Below the pieces are notes generated by a model. The model was not told the origin of the DNA. It ran no database searches and was given only the letters and a program-made list of their open reading frames with translations. Of a stretch of 64,000 nucleotides of DNA, positions 1 to 9,069 are shown in pieces. This stretch comes from an uncultured Eubacteriales bacterium. Its GTDB lineage: Bacteria > Bacillota > Clostridia > Oscillospirales > Acutalibacteraceae. Location: assembly GCA_934489735.1 (NCBI GenBank), contig CAKSSR010000011.1:5460-69459 (forward strand), given 5' to 3'. The first letter of the stretch is position 1. Each line of letters begins with the position of its first letter. Both the position numbers and the translations under genes were made by a program.

Positions 1-3000
1 CATAGATTTACTAGTTATACTGTTCAATATTCCCTCGCTAGTGGCGGCAACTACATAGATATAGATGAACTTAAATGTGTATTAAAGCTTCGTCCCGTAT
101 ATAAAATTAAAGATTTTAATGAAAGCAATGGTAAAAAAATATTCGAAATAAATCAAAATTATTATATGGTAAATAGTAATTCTAATGAACAAAAGATGCT
201 ATTACTAAAAGCCTACTATAATGATTCTTATAACGATCTTTTTAAAAAAGACGACTACGATCCATGTAAAGACGAAATAGAAGATTTTAATGAATGGTCA
301 AAAAAAGTCTCTTATTTTAAAATAAAAGATGGTATAGAAGGGCTAAATGCAACCGAGAATAGATATACATTTATAGCTTCGTTAGATCAGGACAACCTAT
401 CGATAGTCAAGCTTCCAACAGAATTATATGATGATCCTGTTAAAAGGGTGGAAATACTAATAACTAATAAGTATAATAATGTATTCGAAAGATGTGATTC
501 AATTGATGATTTCTTTGAAAGTTCCAGTGAAGATGAGTTTATTGACAACAATATTATACATTGGGATGAATCAAGTAACTTAACAAATATAATATCCAGC
601 ATATGTAGTTATAAAAACATAAGCAATATTACAGAAAAGGCAAGCCCAAACGATATAGCAAATAATTATGCCATTGAAGGTATAAATTTAAACAATACTT
701 ATGTAAAAAACAATACTTCTCTTAACAAAAATAAAAAAGTAGTCTCAATCGACAAGAAAAATTACATATTCAATAACAGTCGTGAAGAAAAAAAGGATTT
801 ACTCAAGTTAATATTGAGAGATTCTACAGAATTTGAGAACTACTTTAAAGAAAATAACGAATTTCGTAAAATAAATGCAGAAGAAGAGCTAGAATGCATT
901 AACCAATACTTGGATGAGGACATAAAAACAATAGATGAGTTTTGCAAAGAAGAATTTATCTTCTTCAAGCTAGCTAATATTGACTATACATCTGAATATC
1001 TATTAACCCAGACAACAAACGATGATTCTTCACAATCAGCCTTTGGCATTTTTCTTCCAAAAGTAGATAATGCCTTTAAAAATAATATCTTCCAAAACAA
1101 TAGATCCTTAAAATTTGAAAGAGTATATGATATTTCTTCATTCAAAAGTAGCAACTTGACTATAAACTTCCGGGAAAGGATAAACCATTGCATAGTCTCA
1201 ATTAAAGAAATCAGACTTTCTGATGAAAGCGAAGAGCTAATAAATAAAGATTTTGACACTTTCTTCTATAATTTCTTTAAAGACAATGAAGTCCAGATAT
1301 CGGAGGCTCTAAATCCAATTATAATTAAATCAAATGACGAATCTTTTAGAGTTGTAAAAGGTACAGATCCCAGTGCAGATAACTTAATAGGAATTAAAGT
1401 AGATGACGAAACCTGTTATATCATCAATAATACTAAAGAAATGAAAAAGAGCTTTATAGAAACATATCTTAGAAATAATAGCGAACTAGAAAGTAATAGC
1501 AATGATGAAATAACAAATTTAAAGTCAAAACTAAATTATATCCACGACCTAACAGATGAGTACGAATTCTTCAGATTCTCGTTCGTAAAAGATGAAAACA
1601 ATTATGGTAAATTGCTATATATTCATCAAAGCGATAGATTAAGCATCTGCATCCTAGTTCCAGAATCAATACAAATAGAGAAATCTTCAAAACAAGAAAT
1701 CATGTCCTTCTTAAAATTAACTAAAATAGAAAACATAGCGAAATTAAAAGGAAAAATTAATACTTTTGAACTTATCGAACTTGTACGATATGGCGAGACA
1801 TATACATTTGTATACAATGATGAAAAAAGTTATTTTATAAGACTTGACCCACATAAAGAGGATCTAAATTCCTTTGAAAAATTCTTTAAAAATTTTAGTA
1901 TCAATATAGAAAATTTAACAGATCTATTAGAAAATGAGGACATACAATCTAAAGAAAGTAATACAAACGTTGATACATCTGAACTTCAGGACCGCCAAGA
2001 GGATAATAATAGTAATAGTAATGTTGATACATCTGAACCTCAGGACTGCCAAGAGGATAATAATAGTAATAGTAATGTTAATCAAATAACAGAAGTCAAT
2101 GGAAGAGTATTCGTTCCTACAGAAAAAGTCATGATGTCAGTAAATTATATTGATCATACTGCAAGCTGCGACTATGAAATATTAAACGTCGGCGATATGT
2201 ATTATTTCACTGAAAAAACGATGACTGATTTACTCAACTTCATTAAATATTACTTATGCCCGTCTGAATATTCCGACAAATTCGTTCCATATTTAAGTAA
2301 TGGAAGTTCTACCACCGGGCTTTTGAAGTCTCAAATAATAAATATAGAGACAATAAGTGACATAAACAATATTGGCTATAACATATCATTTTTTAAATTA
2401 AAAACAGCCTCAAACAGTTCAGGAAAATATGAGTATTTTATATACTCCCGCAATGGTAACGATTTAACTTTCTTATGTATAGAAGAAAATTTAACGATAC
2501 TTGCAGGCACAGATCTTTTAGAATTTGAAAATTTTAATCCTAATATAGAAGAATTTAAAGGTACATGTGTTAAGTGTTTAACGTTTTGTGATTTTGACAA
2601 TACAAGAAGCACTACCGAAAATATAACTTCTATAAGCTATCAAACCCTTAATTCCTTACTAAGTAATTCCATAAATCGTATCCCAGCAAAAAGTCAGAAT
2701 AATAATGAAAATAATAAAGAATCAAATGACAAATGTATAATACTGGGTGACAAAAACTGTGATGGGACTATGTACTACTTAAAAAATCCTAATACAAGTA
2801 GTAATATAATAAGCAATTTGTCAGATGAGATCAAGAAAATCATAGGAAAAAGTGGAATATACCTAGCTGTAAACGAGGAAGTAATAAGGGATATAAAAGA
2901 AAATAGTATAGATTTTAAAACAATTGATAAAAACGAACTGCAGGGGGAAACAATTAAAGAGATAAATGAATATAGATGTTTCCTTGATGACTTCATAGAC

Positions 3001-3261
3001 CTTATACAGAGAGGGAAAATCCAAGACAAAGATATTAAAAACCATGACATATCTGACTTTGTCTACTGTTGCGATGAGAATTCTATCCCATATATATTAT
3101 TAAGTAAAAGTGACTCTTCAGATAAGGTATATAAGCAACATGAGATATTAAATTCAAATGAATTAAAAGATTCAGATATAATTCCTGTATCTGAATGTGA
3201 GACAAGTGATTATGAAAGATGGGACAAGATAATACAAATTTTAGATAATTCACTTTCTTAA
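1..3261 (+). CDS. Orphan repeat-rich protein, 5' truncated by the window edge
   Basis: The reading frame is open from base 1, so the Met codon at 166 is probably internal and at least 1086 residues are encoded here. I do not recognise the family. The protein is very rich in Asn, Asp, Ser, Glu and Lys, with no obvious membrane segment. A degenerate module recurs: an aromatic motif of the type 'FFK/RL...Y..F..S.D...L...P' is encoded near 310, 961, 1567 and 2389. A second motif, a Tyr-rich strand followed by a helix such as 'NNTKEMKKSFIETYL', is encoded near 157, 760, 1414, 1828, 2200 and 2770. Spacing is irregular, often about 200 residues. Around 1971-2076 a short Asp/Ser/Gln/Glu/Asn-rich unit is duplicated in tandem. 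A secreted or host-facing protein is possible in an intracellular bacterium, but that is inference. Confidence 0.75.
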   Translation, partial: HRFTSYTVQYSLASGGNYIDIDELKCVLKLRPVYKIKDFNESNGKKIFEINQNYYMVNSNSNEQKMLLLKAYYNDSYNDLFKKDDYDPCKDEIEDFNEWSKKVSYFKIKDGIEGLNATENRYTFIASLDQDNLSIVKLPTELYDDPVKRVEILITNKYNNVFERCDSIDDFFESSSEDEFIDNNIIHWDESSNLTNIISSICSYKNISNITEKASPNDIANNYAIEGINLNNTYVKNNTSLNKNKKVVSIDKKNYIFNNSREEKKDLLKLILRDSTEFENYFKENNEFRKINAEEELECINQYLDEDIKTIDEFCKEEFIFFKLANIDYTSEYLLTQTTNDDSSQSAFGIFLPKVDNAFKNNIFQNNRSLKFERVYDISSFKSSNLTINFRERINHCIVSIKEIRLSDESEELINKDFDTFFYNFFKDNEVQISEALNPIIIKSNDESFRVVKGTDPSADNLIGIKVDDETCYIINNTKEMKKSFIETYLRNNSELESNSNDEITNLKSKLNYIHDLTDEYEFFRFSFVKDENNYGKLLYIHQSDRLSICILVPESIQIEKSSKQEIMSFLKLTKIENIAKLKGKINTFELIELVRYGETYTFVYNDEKSYFIRLDPHKEDLNSFEKFFKNFSINIENLTDLLENEDIQSKESNTNVDTSELQDRQEDNNSNSNVDTSEPQDCQEDNNSNSNVNQITEVNGRVFVPTEKVMMSVNYIDHTASCDYEILNVGDMYYFTEKTMTDLLNFIKYYLCPSEYSDKFVPYLSNGSSTTGLLKSQIINIETISDINNIGYNISFFKLKTASNSSGKYEYFIYSRNGNDLTFLCIEENLTILAGTDLLEFENFNPNIEEFKGTCVKCLTFCDFDNTRSTTENITSISYQTLNSLLSNSINRIPAKSQNNNENNKESNDKCIILGDKNCDGTMYYLKNPNTSSNIISNLSDEIKKIIGKSGIYLAVNEEVIRDIKENSIDFKTIDKNELQGETIKEINEYRCFLDDFIDLIQRGKIQDKDIKNHDISDFVYCCDENSIPYILLSKSDSSDKVYKQHEILNSNELKDSDIIPVSECETSDYERWDKIIQILDNSLS

Positions 3262-3283
3262 AGGGAGAACAGTGACAAAATTC

Positions 3284-3334
3284 AAAAAGCAACTACGACC
3301 TACTAACAAAAAGTACGTGGTGGTTGCCTTTTTA
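3284..3334 (+). terminator. Rho-independent terminator after the repeat protein
   Basis: Complementary arms AAAAAGCAAC and GTTGCCTTTTT flank a long loop about 25 nt after the stop codon. The right arm ends in a T-run. The A-rich left arm means it could also work in the other direction. Confidence 0.6.
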
Positions 3335-3345
3335 TGATTTAAAAG

Positions 3346-3374
3346 TTGAAATTATGATAAAATTGTTGTATAAT
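3346..3374 (+). promoter_or_regulatory. Sigma-A promoter of queA
   Basis: TTGAAA at 3346-3351 and a perfect TATAAT at 3369-3374 are separated by 17 nt, about 40 nt upstream of the queA start. Confidence 0.7.
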
Positions 3375-3414
3375 GAAGACATTGTAAGTAAATATATATA
3401 GAAAGGATTTTCTT

Positions 3415-4455
3415 ATGCAACTTAAAACAAGCGATTTTTATTACGATTTACCTAAAGAATTAATAGCTCAGACTCCAATTGATAAAAGAGATGACTCCAG
3501 ATTATTAATTTTAAATAAAAGCAACGGAAGCATCACGCATTCTGTATTTAAGGACATCATAAACAGACTAAATGAAGGTGACTGCTTAATATTGAATGAC
3601 TCAAAGGTACTACCAGCTAGAATATATGGAATAAAGAAAGACACAGGTGCAAGAGTGGAATTCCTATTGCTTAAATGTCTATCAAATGGTACATGGGAAT
3701 GTTTAGCTGGACCAGGGAAAAGAGCAAAAAAAGGTAACTGTTTTACTTTTAGTGACGATAAAGAAGAATTAATTAGAGGAACGATTACAGATACTTTAGA
3801 AAATGGAAATAGAATTATAAATTTTGATTATGAAGGGAACTTCTTTGAGATATTGGATAGAATCGGTGAGATGCCTCTACCTCCGTATATAAATGAAAAG
3901 CTCAAAGATCAAGACAGGTATCAAACTGTCTATGCAAATGAACTTGGATCTGCAGCCGCTCCAACAGCCGGACTACATTTTACTAAAGAACTACTAAGAG
4001 ATATAAAAAGCAAAGGGATCAATATAGGTTTCGTTACTTTGCACGTCGGATTGGGAACATTTAGACCAGTTAAAGAAAAATTGATTGAGAATCATAAAAT
4101 GCATGAAGAGTATTACGAAATTCCTAAAGAAACTGCAGATATAATAAACGAAACTAAGAAAAATAATAAAAGAGTTATATCAGTAGGAACAACTAGCTGC
4201 CGTACTTTAGAATCGGCTTTCAAAGAACATGGAAAAGTCATCGCAGGTCACGGCACGACTGATATTTTTATATACCCGGGCTATAAATTCAACGTAATTG
4301 ATGCATTGATTACAAATTTTCATCTACCTGAAAGCACTTTAATAATGTTAGTCTCAGCATTCGCAGGATATGACAACATTATGAACGCATATAAAGCAGC
4401 AGTCAATGAAAAGTATAGATTTTTTAGCTTTGGAGATGCAATGTTTATAGAATAA
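3415..4455 (+). CDS. queA: S-adenosylmethionine:tRNA ribosyltransferase-isomerase
   Basis: QueA transfers and isomerises the ribosyl group of S-adenosylmethionine onto 7-aminomethyl-7-deazaguanine in tRNA, giving epoxyqueuosine at the wobble position of GUN anticodons. The 346-residue length is normal. The family landmarks are present: the N-terminal 'FYYDLPKELIAQTP', 'LNDSKVLPAR', 'GEMPLPPYI', the central 'TAGLHFT' and the C-terminal 'TNFHLPESTLIMLVSAF'. The ATG is preceded by a GAAAGGA ribosome site. The gene is monocistronic between its own promoter and terminator. In many clostridia queA lies next to ruvB and tgt; neither is here, so the neighbourhood is rearranged. Confidence 0.97.
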   Translation: MQLKTSDFYYDLPKELIAQTPIDKRDDSRLLILNKSNGSITHSVFKDIINRLNEGDCLILNDSKVLPARIYGIKKDTGARVEFLLLKCLSNGTWECLAGPGKRAKKGNCFTFSDDKEELIRGTITDTLENGNRIINFDYEGNFFEILDRIGEMPLPPYINEKLKDQDRYQTVYANELGSAAAPTAGLHFTKELLRDIKSKGINIGFVTLHVGLGTFRPVKEKLIENHKMHEEYYEIPKETADIINETKKNNKRVISVGTTSCRTLESAFKEHGKVIAGHGTTDIFIYPGYKFNVIDALITNFHLPESTLIMLVSAFAGYDNIMNAYKAAVNEKYRFFSFGDAMFIE

Positions 4456-4487
4456 ATATAGAATCGATATAGAATAATTAAAGAAAA

Positions 4488-4523
4488 TTCCACTACTGTT
4501 TTAAAATAGTGGAACCTTTTTTT
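4488..4523 (+). terminator. queA terminator
   Basis: Arms TTCCACTA and TAGTGGAA form a stem that is followed after two bases by seven T residues, 33 nt after the queA stop. Confidence 0.85.
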
Positions 4524-4539
4524 ACTAATAATTAATAGG

Positions 4540-5217
4540 TTACATACCTAATTCTGATTTCATCTTTATTAATTCATCATCAACTGAAGGGCTGTCACTT
4601 AATATATACTTCCCTTCTAATATCTGTGCCTCATCTAAAGGTATCTCATTCAATTTAGCCATAGCATTAGCTTCATCTAACATTTTGTCTGCTCTTTTTT
4701 CCATTTCATTAAAAGCTCCTATTCTTCCTATGGCTCTGCTCGATGTTGTCCCGATTTCGTTTACTTTTTGCTGTGTCCTTGCAATTGCTATCTTAGACTT
4801 TATAAGTTCTTTTCGATTGTTTAAATCTGAGATATTCTTTACTAATTTATCATGCATTTCTCTCATCTTTATTGCATTTTCATGTGCAACTGCATAAGAT
4901 TTCTGCAAGTCTGCCCCTACTGTTTCTAATTCTTGCTTCTTGGCTATAAATACCTTTGCATCATCTTCATTATTAGCAAGTAATGCTTTCTTAGCCAGTT
5001 CTTCATATTTTGAAACTTCCCTTATATTTTCATCAACCAATCTTTTTGATCTGCTTTCCTCTGCCATTATCCCAGCTGTTTCTCTCTTTACATTTGCTAA
5101 ATCATTCATAGCATCTCTAAGATATTGATCTACCATCTTTGACGGATCTTCTGCTCTATCCAATATTGCATTTATGTTCGCTGACATAATGTCTCTAAAT
5201 CTAGTTAATATATTCAT
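4540..5217 (-). CDS. PspA/IM30-family membrane-stress protein
   Basis: This 225-residue, almost entirely helical coiled-coil protein begins 'MNILTRFRDIMSANINAILD' and continues 'AEDPSKMVDQYLRDA', the standard start of PspA/IM30 (Vipp1/LiaH) proteins. These peripheral proteins assemble on stressed cytoplasmic membranes. A long Lys/Glu-rich coiled coil occupies about residues 25-150, and the short C-terminal helix is rich in Asp and Glu. It is the second gene of a pair: the start lies 14 nt after the stop of the TPM-domain gene and has its own GGGGAG ribosome site. TPM-domain and PspA genes are commonly adjacent in Firmicutes, which suggests a joint envelope role. Confidence 0.9.
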   Translation of the reverse strand: MNILTRFRDIMSANINAILDRAEDPSKMVDQYLRDAMNDLANVKRETAGIMAEESRSKRLVDENIREVSKYEELAKKALLANNEDDAKVFIAKKQELETVGADLQKSYAVAHENAIKMREMHDKLVKNISDLNNRKELIKSKIAIARTQQKVNEIGTTSSRAIGRIGAFNEMEKRADKMLDEANAMAKLNEIPLDEAQILEGKYILSDSPSVDDELIKMKSELGM

Positions 5218-5231
5218 CTCTATTCTCCCCT

Positions 5232-6224
5232 TTAATCATCATACTTTCTACTTCTCAACTCCGCCTCATCTTGCACCAATTTTTCCATCGGAGTGCTTAA
5301 AATCTTTTCGGTTTCTAATGCTTTTTGCGATTCTTTTTCTTTTTTTCTTTTCCAGAAATAATATGCCACTATAATGATAACAGAACTTGAAATTATGATA
5401 GATATAATTATAGTAGTATCAATCCACGGTGACTTTGTTATCGTCATTATTCTATTAGCTGCGTCACTAAAGGCCTTACTAAATGATTCTTCATTTGATA
5501 AATCTTTATAATAATAATATCTATCTATATAATCCAGCAATATGTCTGCTGCCTCTACGTCAATCACAGACTTAGCTTGAGATCCTGATACATAGCACAC
5601 TTGATAACCATTTATATTTTTTTGATAAAATATTACAAGCAAATGTGCTTCATCTTTAAATTTTTCATTATATAGCTTATCTGCAAATGAATTTAAGTCC
5701 TCTGAGCTTGGATTATCTTTTCCTTCAATAGATGAAGTTAAGTATAAAAATGGTTGTACTCCTGTTTTATTATAAAACTCTCTCATTCCTGATAGCAATT
5801 TAGTCTTATTATTAATCCATCCTAAATTATCCGAATAATAATCAGTTTCTACAACCATTCCCTTTGGCAACGCTTCTCTATTTATAGATGACTTAGTTAT
5901 ATTGTCCTTTGAGCTATCAAATAATGCAGGATTTGAAAAAATTAATGCTGCTATTGATACCAATGCTATAATTATTATACAAATCGGAACCAAAACAAAC
6001 TTCTTCTTTTTAGCTCTTCCATTTTTCGCATTCCTACTGTGAAATTTGTCTCTAATATTAAAAACAAACTCACCTACTATATCACCCGCACTAGATGAAT
6101 CTAAATCTTTGTTCTTGCTAGAAATCTTTTTCCCAGGTATGGACGTCTTGCTATACTTTGAGCTTAACCTATCCATCTTTTTGCTAAAGCGCCCAGGAGA
6201 TCCATCTGACCCTTTATTCCCCAT
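5232..6224 (-). CDS. TPM-domain membrane protein
   Basis: The predicted protein has about 330 residues, with a basic cytoplasmic N-terminus, a membrane helix near residues 78-100, an extracytoplasmic TPM-like (YgcG/Psb32-type) domain near 115-270, a second helix near 280-298 and a charged C-terminal tail. The domain shows the TPM pattern: 'YNKTGVQPFLYLTS', then 'LVIFYQ' and 'YVSGSQA'. TPM domains are linked to membrane-protein quality control. I chose the ATG at 6224 because a GGGGG ribosome site lies 9 nt upstream; the in-frame ATG at 6233 abuts that site and cannot use it. It is the first gene of a TPM-PspA pair. The biochemical role is not known. Confidence 0.8.
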   Translation of the reverse strand: MGNKGSDGSPGRFSKKMDRLSSKYSKTSIPGKKISSKNKDLDSSSAGDIVGEFVFNIRDKFHSRNAKNGRAKKKKFVLVPICIIIIALVSIAALIFSNPALFDSSKDNITKSSINREALPKGMVVETDYYSDNLGWINNKTKLLSGMREFYNKTGVQPFLYLTSSIEGKDNPSSEDLNSFADKLYNEKFKDEAHLLVIFYQKNINGYQVCYVSGSQAKSVIDVEAADILLDYIDRYYYYKDLSNEESFSKAFSDAANRIMTITKSPWIDTTIIISIIISSSVIIIVAYYFWKRKKEKESQKALETEKILSTPMEKLVQDEAELRSRKYDD

Positions 6225-6309
6225 ACGTATCATCCCCCATATACAAATTTAGAATCGCATAACTATATTATACAATATAATTTATAATTTGTAAATAGTT
6301 TTATGCTAA

Positions 6310-7644
6310 TTAATTAATTATTTTTAATGTCGGTGCAACTTTCTTATTATATTGCGAGGGATCTGATGATATTATCTCTGAATCTGATAGTCTGGAATAA
6401 ACTCCTTTAAACTTCCCATTATATGAAAACAAACCTGGCATGTTACTGTACAATTTAAATTCTTTGTCTTCTGGCATATAAATGTTCTCAGTCTTATATG
6501 GTTGACAGAATTCTTGTATTATATGATTACCATCTGTATTTTCATTTATTAACTTTTCCCATTGTTCTTCTGAACACATCTTGCCTACGTAAACATTTCG
6601 TGAACCATATCCGTCAACTGGCTTAAGAACATATTTATCTTTATTTCCTTTTACTTCATTTAAATCTACTTCTTCATCAGATAAAAGGTATGTCTTCGGT
6701 ACGTGATCTTTTATAAACTTTACTTCTTCCTCATTCAAAATATCAAAAGTCCTTTTATCCCACATCGCTATAAATAACCACTTGCTATAAGGAATATGAG
6801 TACAAAATGGTCCTATAATACATACGTTGTCATCTTTCACCGCTTTAATAAAATCTTGAACTTTATCTATTTCTTCCTCGATATCACTTGTTATTGCCCT
6901 TCTGTATACAACGTCTACCTTGTGTCCCTTGGGGCTGATAAGCTCATTGTTAATATATTTCATATCTCTTATTTCGCAAATTTCTACATCGTATCCTTTT
7001 TTTCTGAATCTTTCCTCAAATGTTTCAAACTCATTTATGATTCCTTTTTCTAAAAAGTCAACTATACCTATGTACGGATTTTCTACTGCTTTGTGATATG
7101 TCTTATATATTTCTGAAAATGTATCAATCCACGTATCATATAATTCAAATGGTTCTAATTTGTATTTATCCTTTATAGCATTAACTGCAGCATTTTCTTT
7201 TAAAGTCGCCTCACTTATCGATAATTCTTCTTGTGCTCCACTTGTTCCATCTGAATTTATTTCACAAAATTTAAAATCTTTAGTTTCTTCATTATAAAAT
7301 ATATCAAATCTCGCAATAGGCATGATACTCTCGTATCTACGTGGTATTAGTATAAGTTCTTTTAATTTGTCTGAAAACAATGGAAATATGTCTCTGTACG
7401 ATTCATCATCTATATATTTTTGTATCATTTTCTCACATATTCTATATGTCGTGCTTACTATTTCTTCAAATTTCTTTATATCTTCGCTGTCATATATCTT
7501 CGGAATCTGTAATAATTTTAAGTATCTTCCTCTAAACATTCTATTCCCATCTTTTAAATACTCCGTCATTCTTAATGACGACTCATAGTTTTCTTTCCAA
7601 TTGCTTAATATTTCTTCTTTTATTAAATTATTTACTTCTTTCAT
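6310..7644 (-). CDS. ATP-grasp peptide ligase, glutathionylspermidine-synthase type
   Basis: The 444-residue protein resembles the circularly permuted ATP-grasp domain of glutathionylspermidine synthases. Visible marks are 'FCEINSDGTSGAQEE' (substrate/metal loop), 'GIVDFLEKG', 'DVVYRRAITSD', 'YVLKPVDGYGSRNVYVG' (nucleotide-binding Lys and Gly-rich segment) and 'IIQEFCQPY'. Enzymes of this fold join a carboxylate to an amine using ATP. The upstream gene is a glutamate-cysteine ligase that ends one base before this ATG, so the likely job is to extend gamma-glutamylcysteine to a tripeptide or amide thiol. I chose the ATG at 7644 over an in-frame GTG at 7653. The second substrate (glycine, polyamine or another amine) cannot be read from the sequence. 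Confidence 0.75.
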   Translation of the reverse strand: MKEVNNLIKEEILSNWKENYESSLRMTEYLKDGNRMFRGRYLKLLQIPKIYDSEDIKKFEEIVSTTYRICEKMIQKYIDDESYRDIFPLFSDKLKELILIPRRYESIMPIARFDIFYNEETKDFKFCEINSDGTSGAQEELSISEATLKENAAVNAIKDKYKLEPFELYDTWIDTFSEIYKTYHKAVENPYIGIVDFLEKGIINEFETFEERFRKKGYDVEICEIRDMKYINNELISPKGHKVDVVYRRAITSDIEEEIDKVQDFIKAVKDDNVCIIGPFCTHIPYSKWLFIAMWDKRTFDILNEEEVKFIKDHVPKTYLLSDEEVDLNEVKGNKDKYVLKPVDGYGSRNVYVGKMCSEEQWEKLINENTDGNHIIQEFCQPYKTENIYMPEDKEFKLYSNMPGLFSYNGKFKGVYSRLSDSEIISSDPSQYNKKVAPTLKIIN

Positions 7645-7645
7645 T

Positions 7646-8872
7646 TTAAACACACCATCTTTCTGCTAAAGTTTTCTTTGAATCAATTATATTATAAAAA
7701 GGTTCTAAATATGACTGCTCTTCAATTTGGACCGACGACTTCGCTATGTCAAGTAATTCTCTTGCCAAATCACAAACGTTCTGTCCATAAACTTCCCCTG
7801 AAAAGCCATTCATTTTCAAATTATTCTCAGCCATGCTTAAATCTTTATCATGGATCTTATACTTTTCCAATATATGCTTTATATTTTCTTCATTTATAAA
7901 TAATCCCTTTATAAACGTCGCATATGCTAACATGTATTCCATTGGCATGCTGTCAGCAAATCTTATCTCTATATACTTCTTTAATCTAACATCTAAAAAG
8001 GCCATTGATATTACATGCTCTATGTTTTCAATAGTCATCTCTTTGTCTTTCCAAATTACACTGGGCGTGTCATCTCCTACATAATGCGTGCCATCGTCCT
8101 CTACATCCAATATAATTGGCATATTCATTATAAAATCTGCATATGATCCAAATCCAAATCCCTCTTCAAATATATCTGATATCGCCCCACATCTATCATT
8201 GTCTACGTTTTTCCAAACATAGCTGCTCCTTTTAAATCTTTCTTCATTCTTCTTCCCTTCAAAAACTGGAGTGTTCTCTGTCAGTAGTTTTATCACTGGT
8301 CCTAAAAAGTATGCTAATCTGTACTTATTTATAAAATCTTCTTCATTATAATAATCAATCGATATATGTATTGATGCAGTCCCTCTCATCATGTTTGCCC
8401 CATTAGTATGCTTATCCAAAAAATATTTATCCATATACTTATACCTTTTCTTCGGTATTAATGGCATATCCTTGATAGAACTTACTGGATGATATCCTAA
8501 ATTCACCATTTTGTAACCATACTCATCCAATATTGGACTAAGTGACTTTATAAACCCTTCATATATTTTCATTATTTCTTCTATAGATGAACATTTTTTT
8601 ATACTTATTTCAAATTGAGCTGCAGGTTCTATTGTAATATTGTAATCATCCGTTAATATTCCTACTAATCTTTCCTCGGAATAGATAGGTTCCCCTTTAA
8701 TAATCTTAATAAATCTGTTTAAAATGTCTTCTACTCCATGCTCTTCGTAATAATTTATTGACCTCATCGTATCTTTGTCTACTATGAAGTGTTCTATTTC
8801 TACTCCCAACTCCATCATTTCTGGGGACTTGCAACCACATTTAAAGTATTCTATAATTTTATCCTTATTCAC
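7646..8872 (-). CDS. gshA: Glutamate-cysteine ligase family protein (GCS2 type)
   Basis: This 408-residue enzyme belongs to the GCS2/plant-type glutamate-cysteine ligases, which make gamma-glutamylcysteine from Glu, Cys and ATP. Visible features are 'ELGVEIEHFIVD' (metal-binding Glu residues), 'ITIEPAAQFEIS', 'MMRGTASIHISIDY' and 'YIEIRFADSMPMEY'. The start is the GTG at 8872: a GGAGGGG ribosome site lies 5-7 nt upstream and inside the longer frame that begins at 8902. It forms a tight two-gene unit with the downstream ATP-grasp ligase. EgtA-like or butirosin-type ligases share the fold, so the acceptor amino acid is inferred. The symbol is given for family membership only. Confidence 0.75.
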   Translation of the reverse strand: MNKDKIIEYFKCGCKSPEMMELGVEIEHFIVDKDTMRSINYYEEHGVEDILNRFIKIIKGEPIYSEERLVGILTDDYNITIEPAAQFEISIKKCSSIEEIMKIYEGFIKSLSPILDEYGYKMVNLGYHPVSSIKDMPLIPKKRYKYMDKYFLDKHTNGANMMRGTASIHISIDYYNEEDFINKYRLAYFLGPVIKLLTENTPVFEGKKNEERFKRSSYVWKNVDNDRCGAISDIFEEGFGFGSYADFIMNMPIILDVEDDGTHYVGDDTPSVIWKDKEMTIENIEHVISMAFLDVRLKKYIEIRFADSMPMEYMLAYATFIKGLFINEENIKHILEKYKIHDKDLSMAENNLKMNGFSGEVYGQNVCDLARELLDIAKSSVQIEEQSYLEPFYNIIDSKKTLAERWCV

Positions 8873-9069
8873 AATAACCCCTCCCTTTTGTATTATAATC
8901 ATTTTATCACATCTAATTATTTTATATCAATAGTAAATAATCAATATTCTCATATTCGTAAAAATTCGGTATAAATTAATTGTGATTTTAGTGAAAATAG
9001 CATATGGAAATTAATGCTTTCTCTATGATATTATATTATTTGATTAATATTTGTAAGGAGATTTCATTT

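Noticed and set aside
7646..8872. Naming the GCS2 enzyme EgtA (ergothioneine pathway)
   Set aside because: No egtB, egtD or egtE neighbours; the partner is an ATP-grasp ligase of the glutathionylspermidine type.
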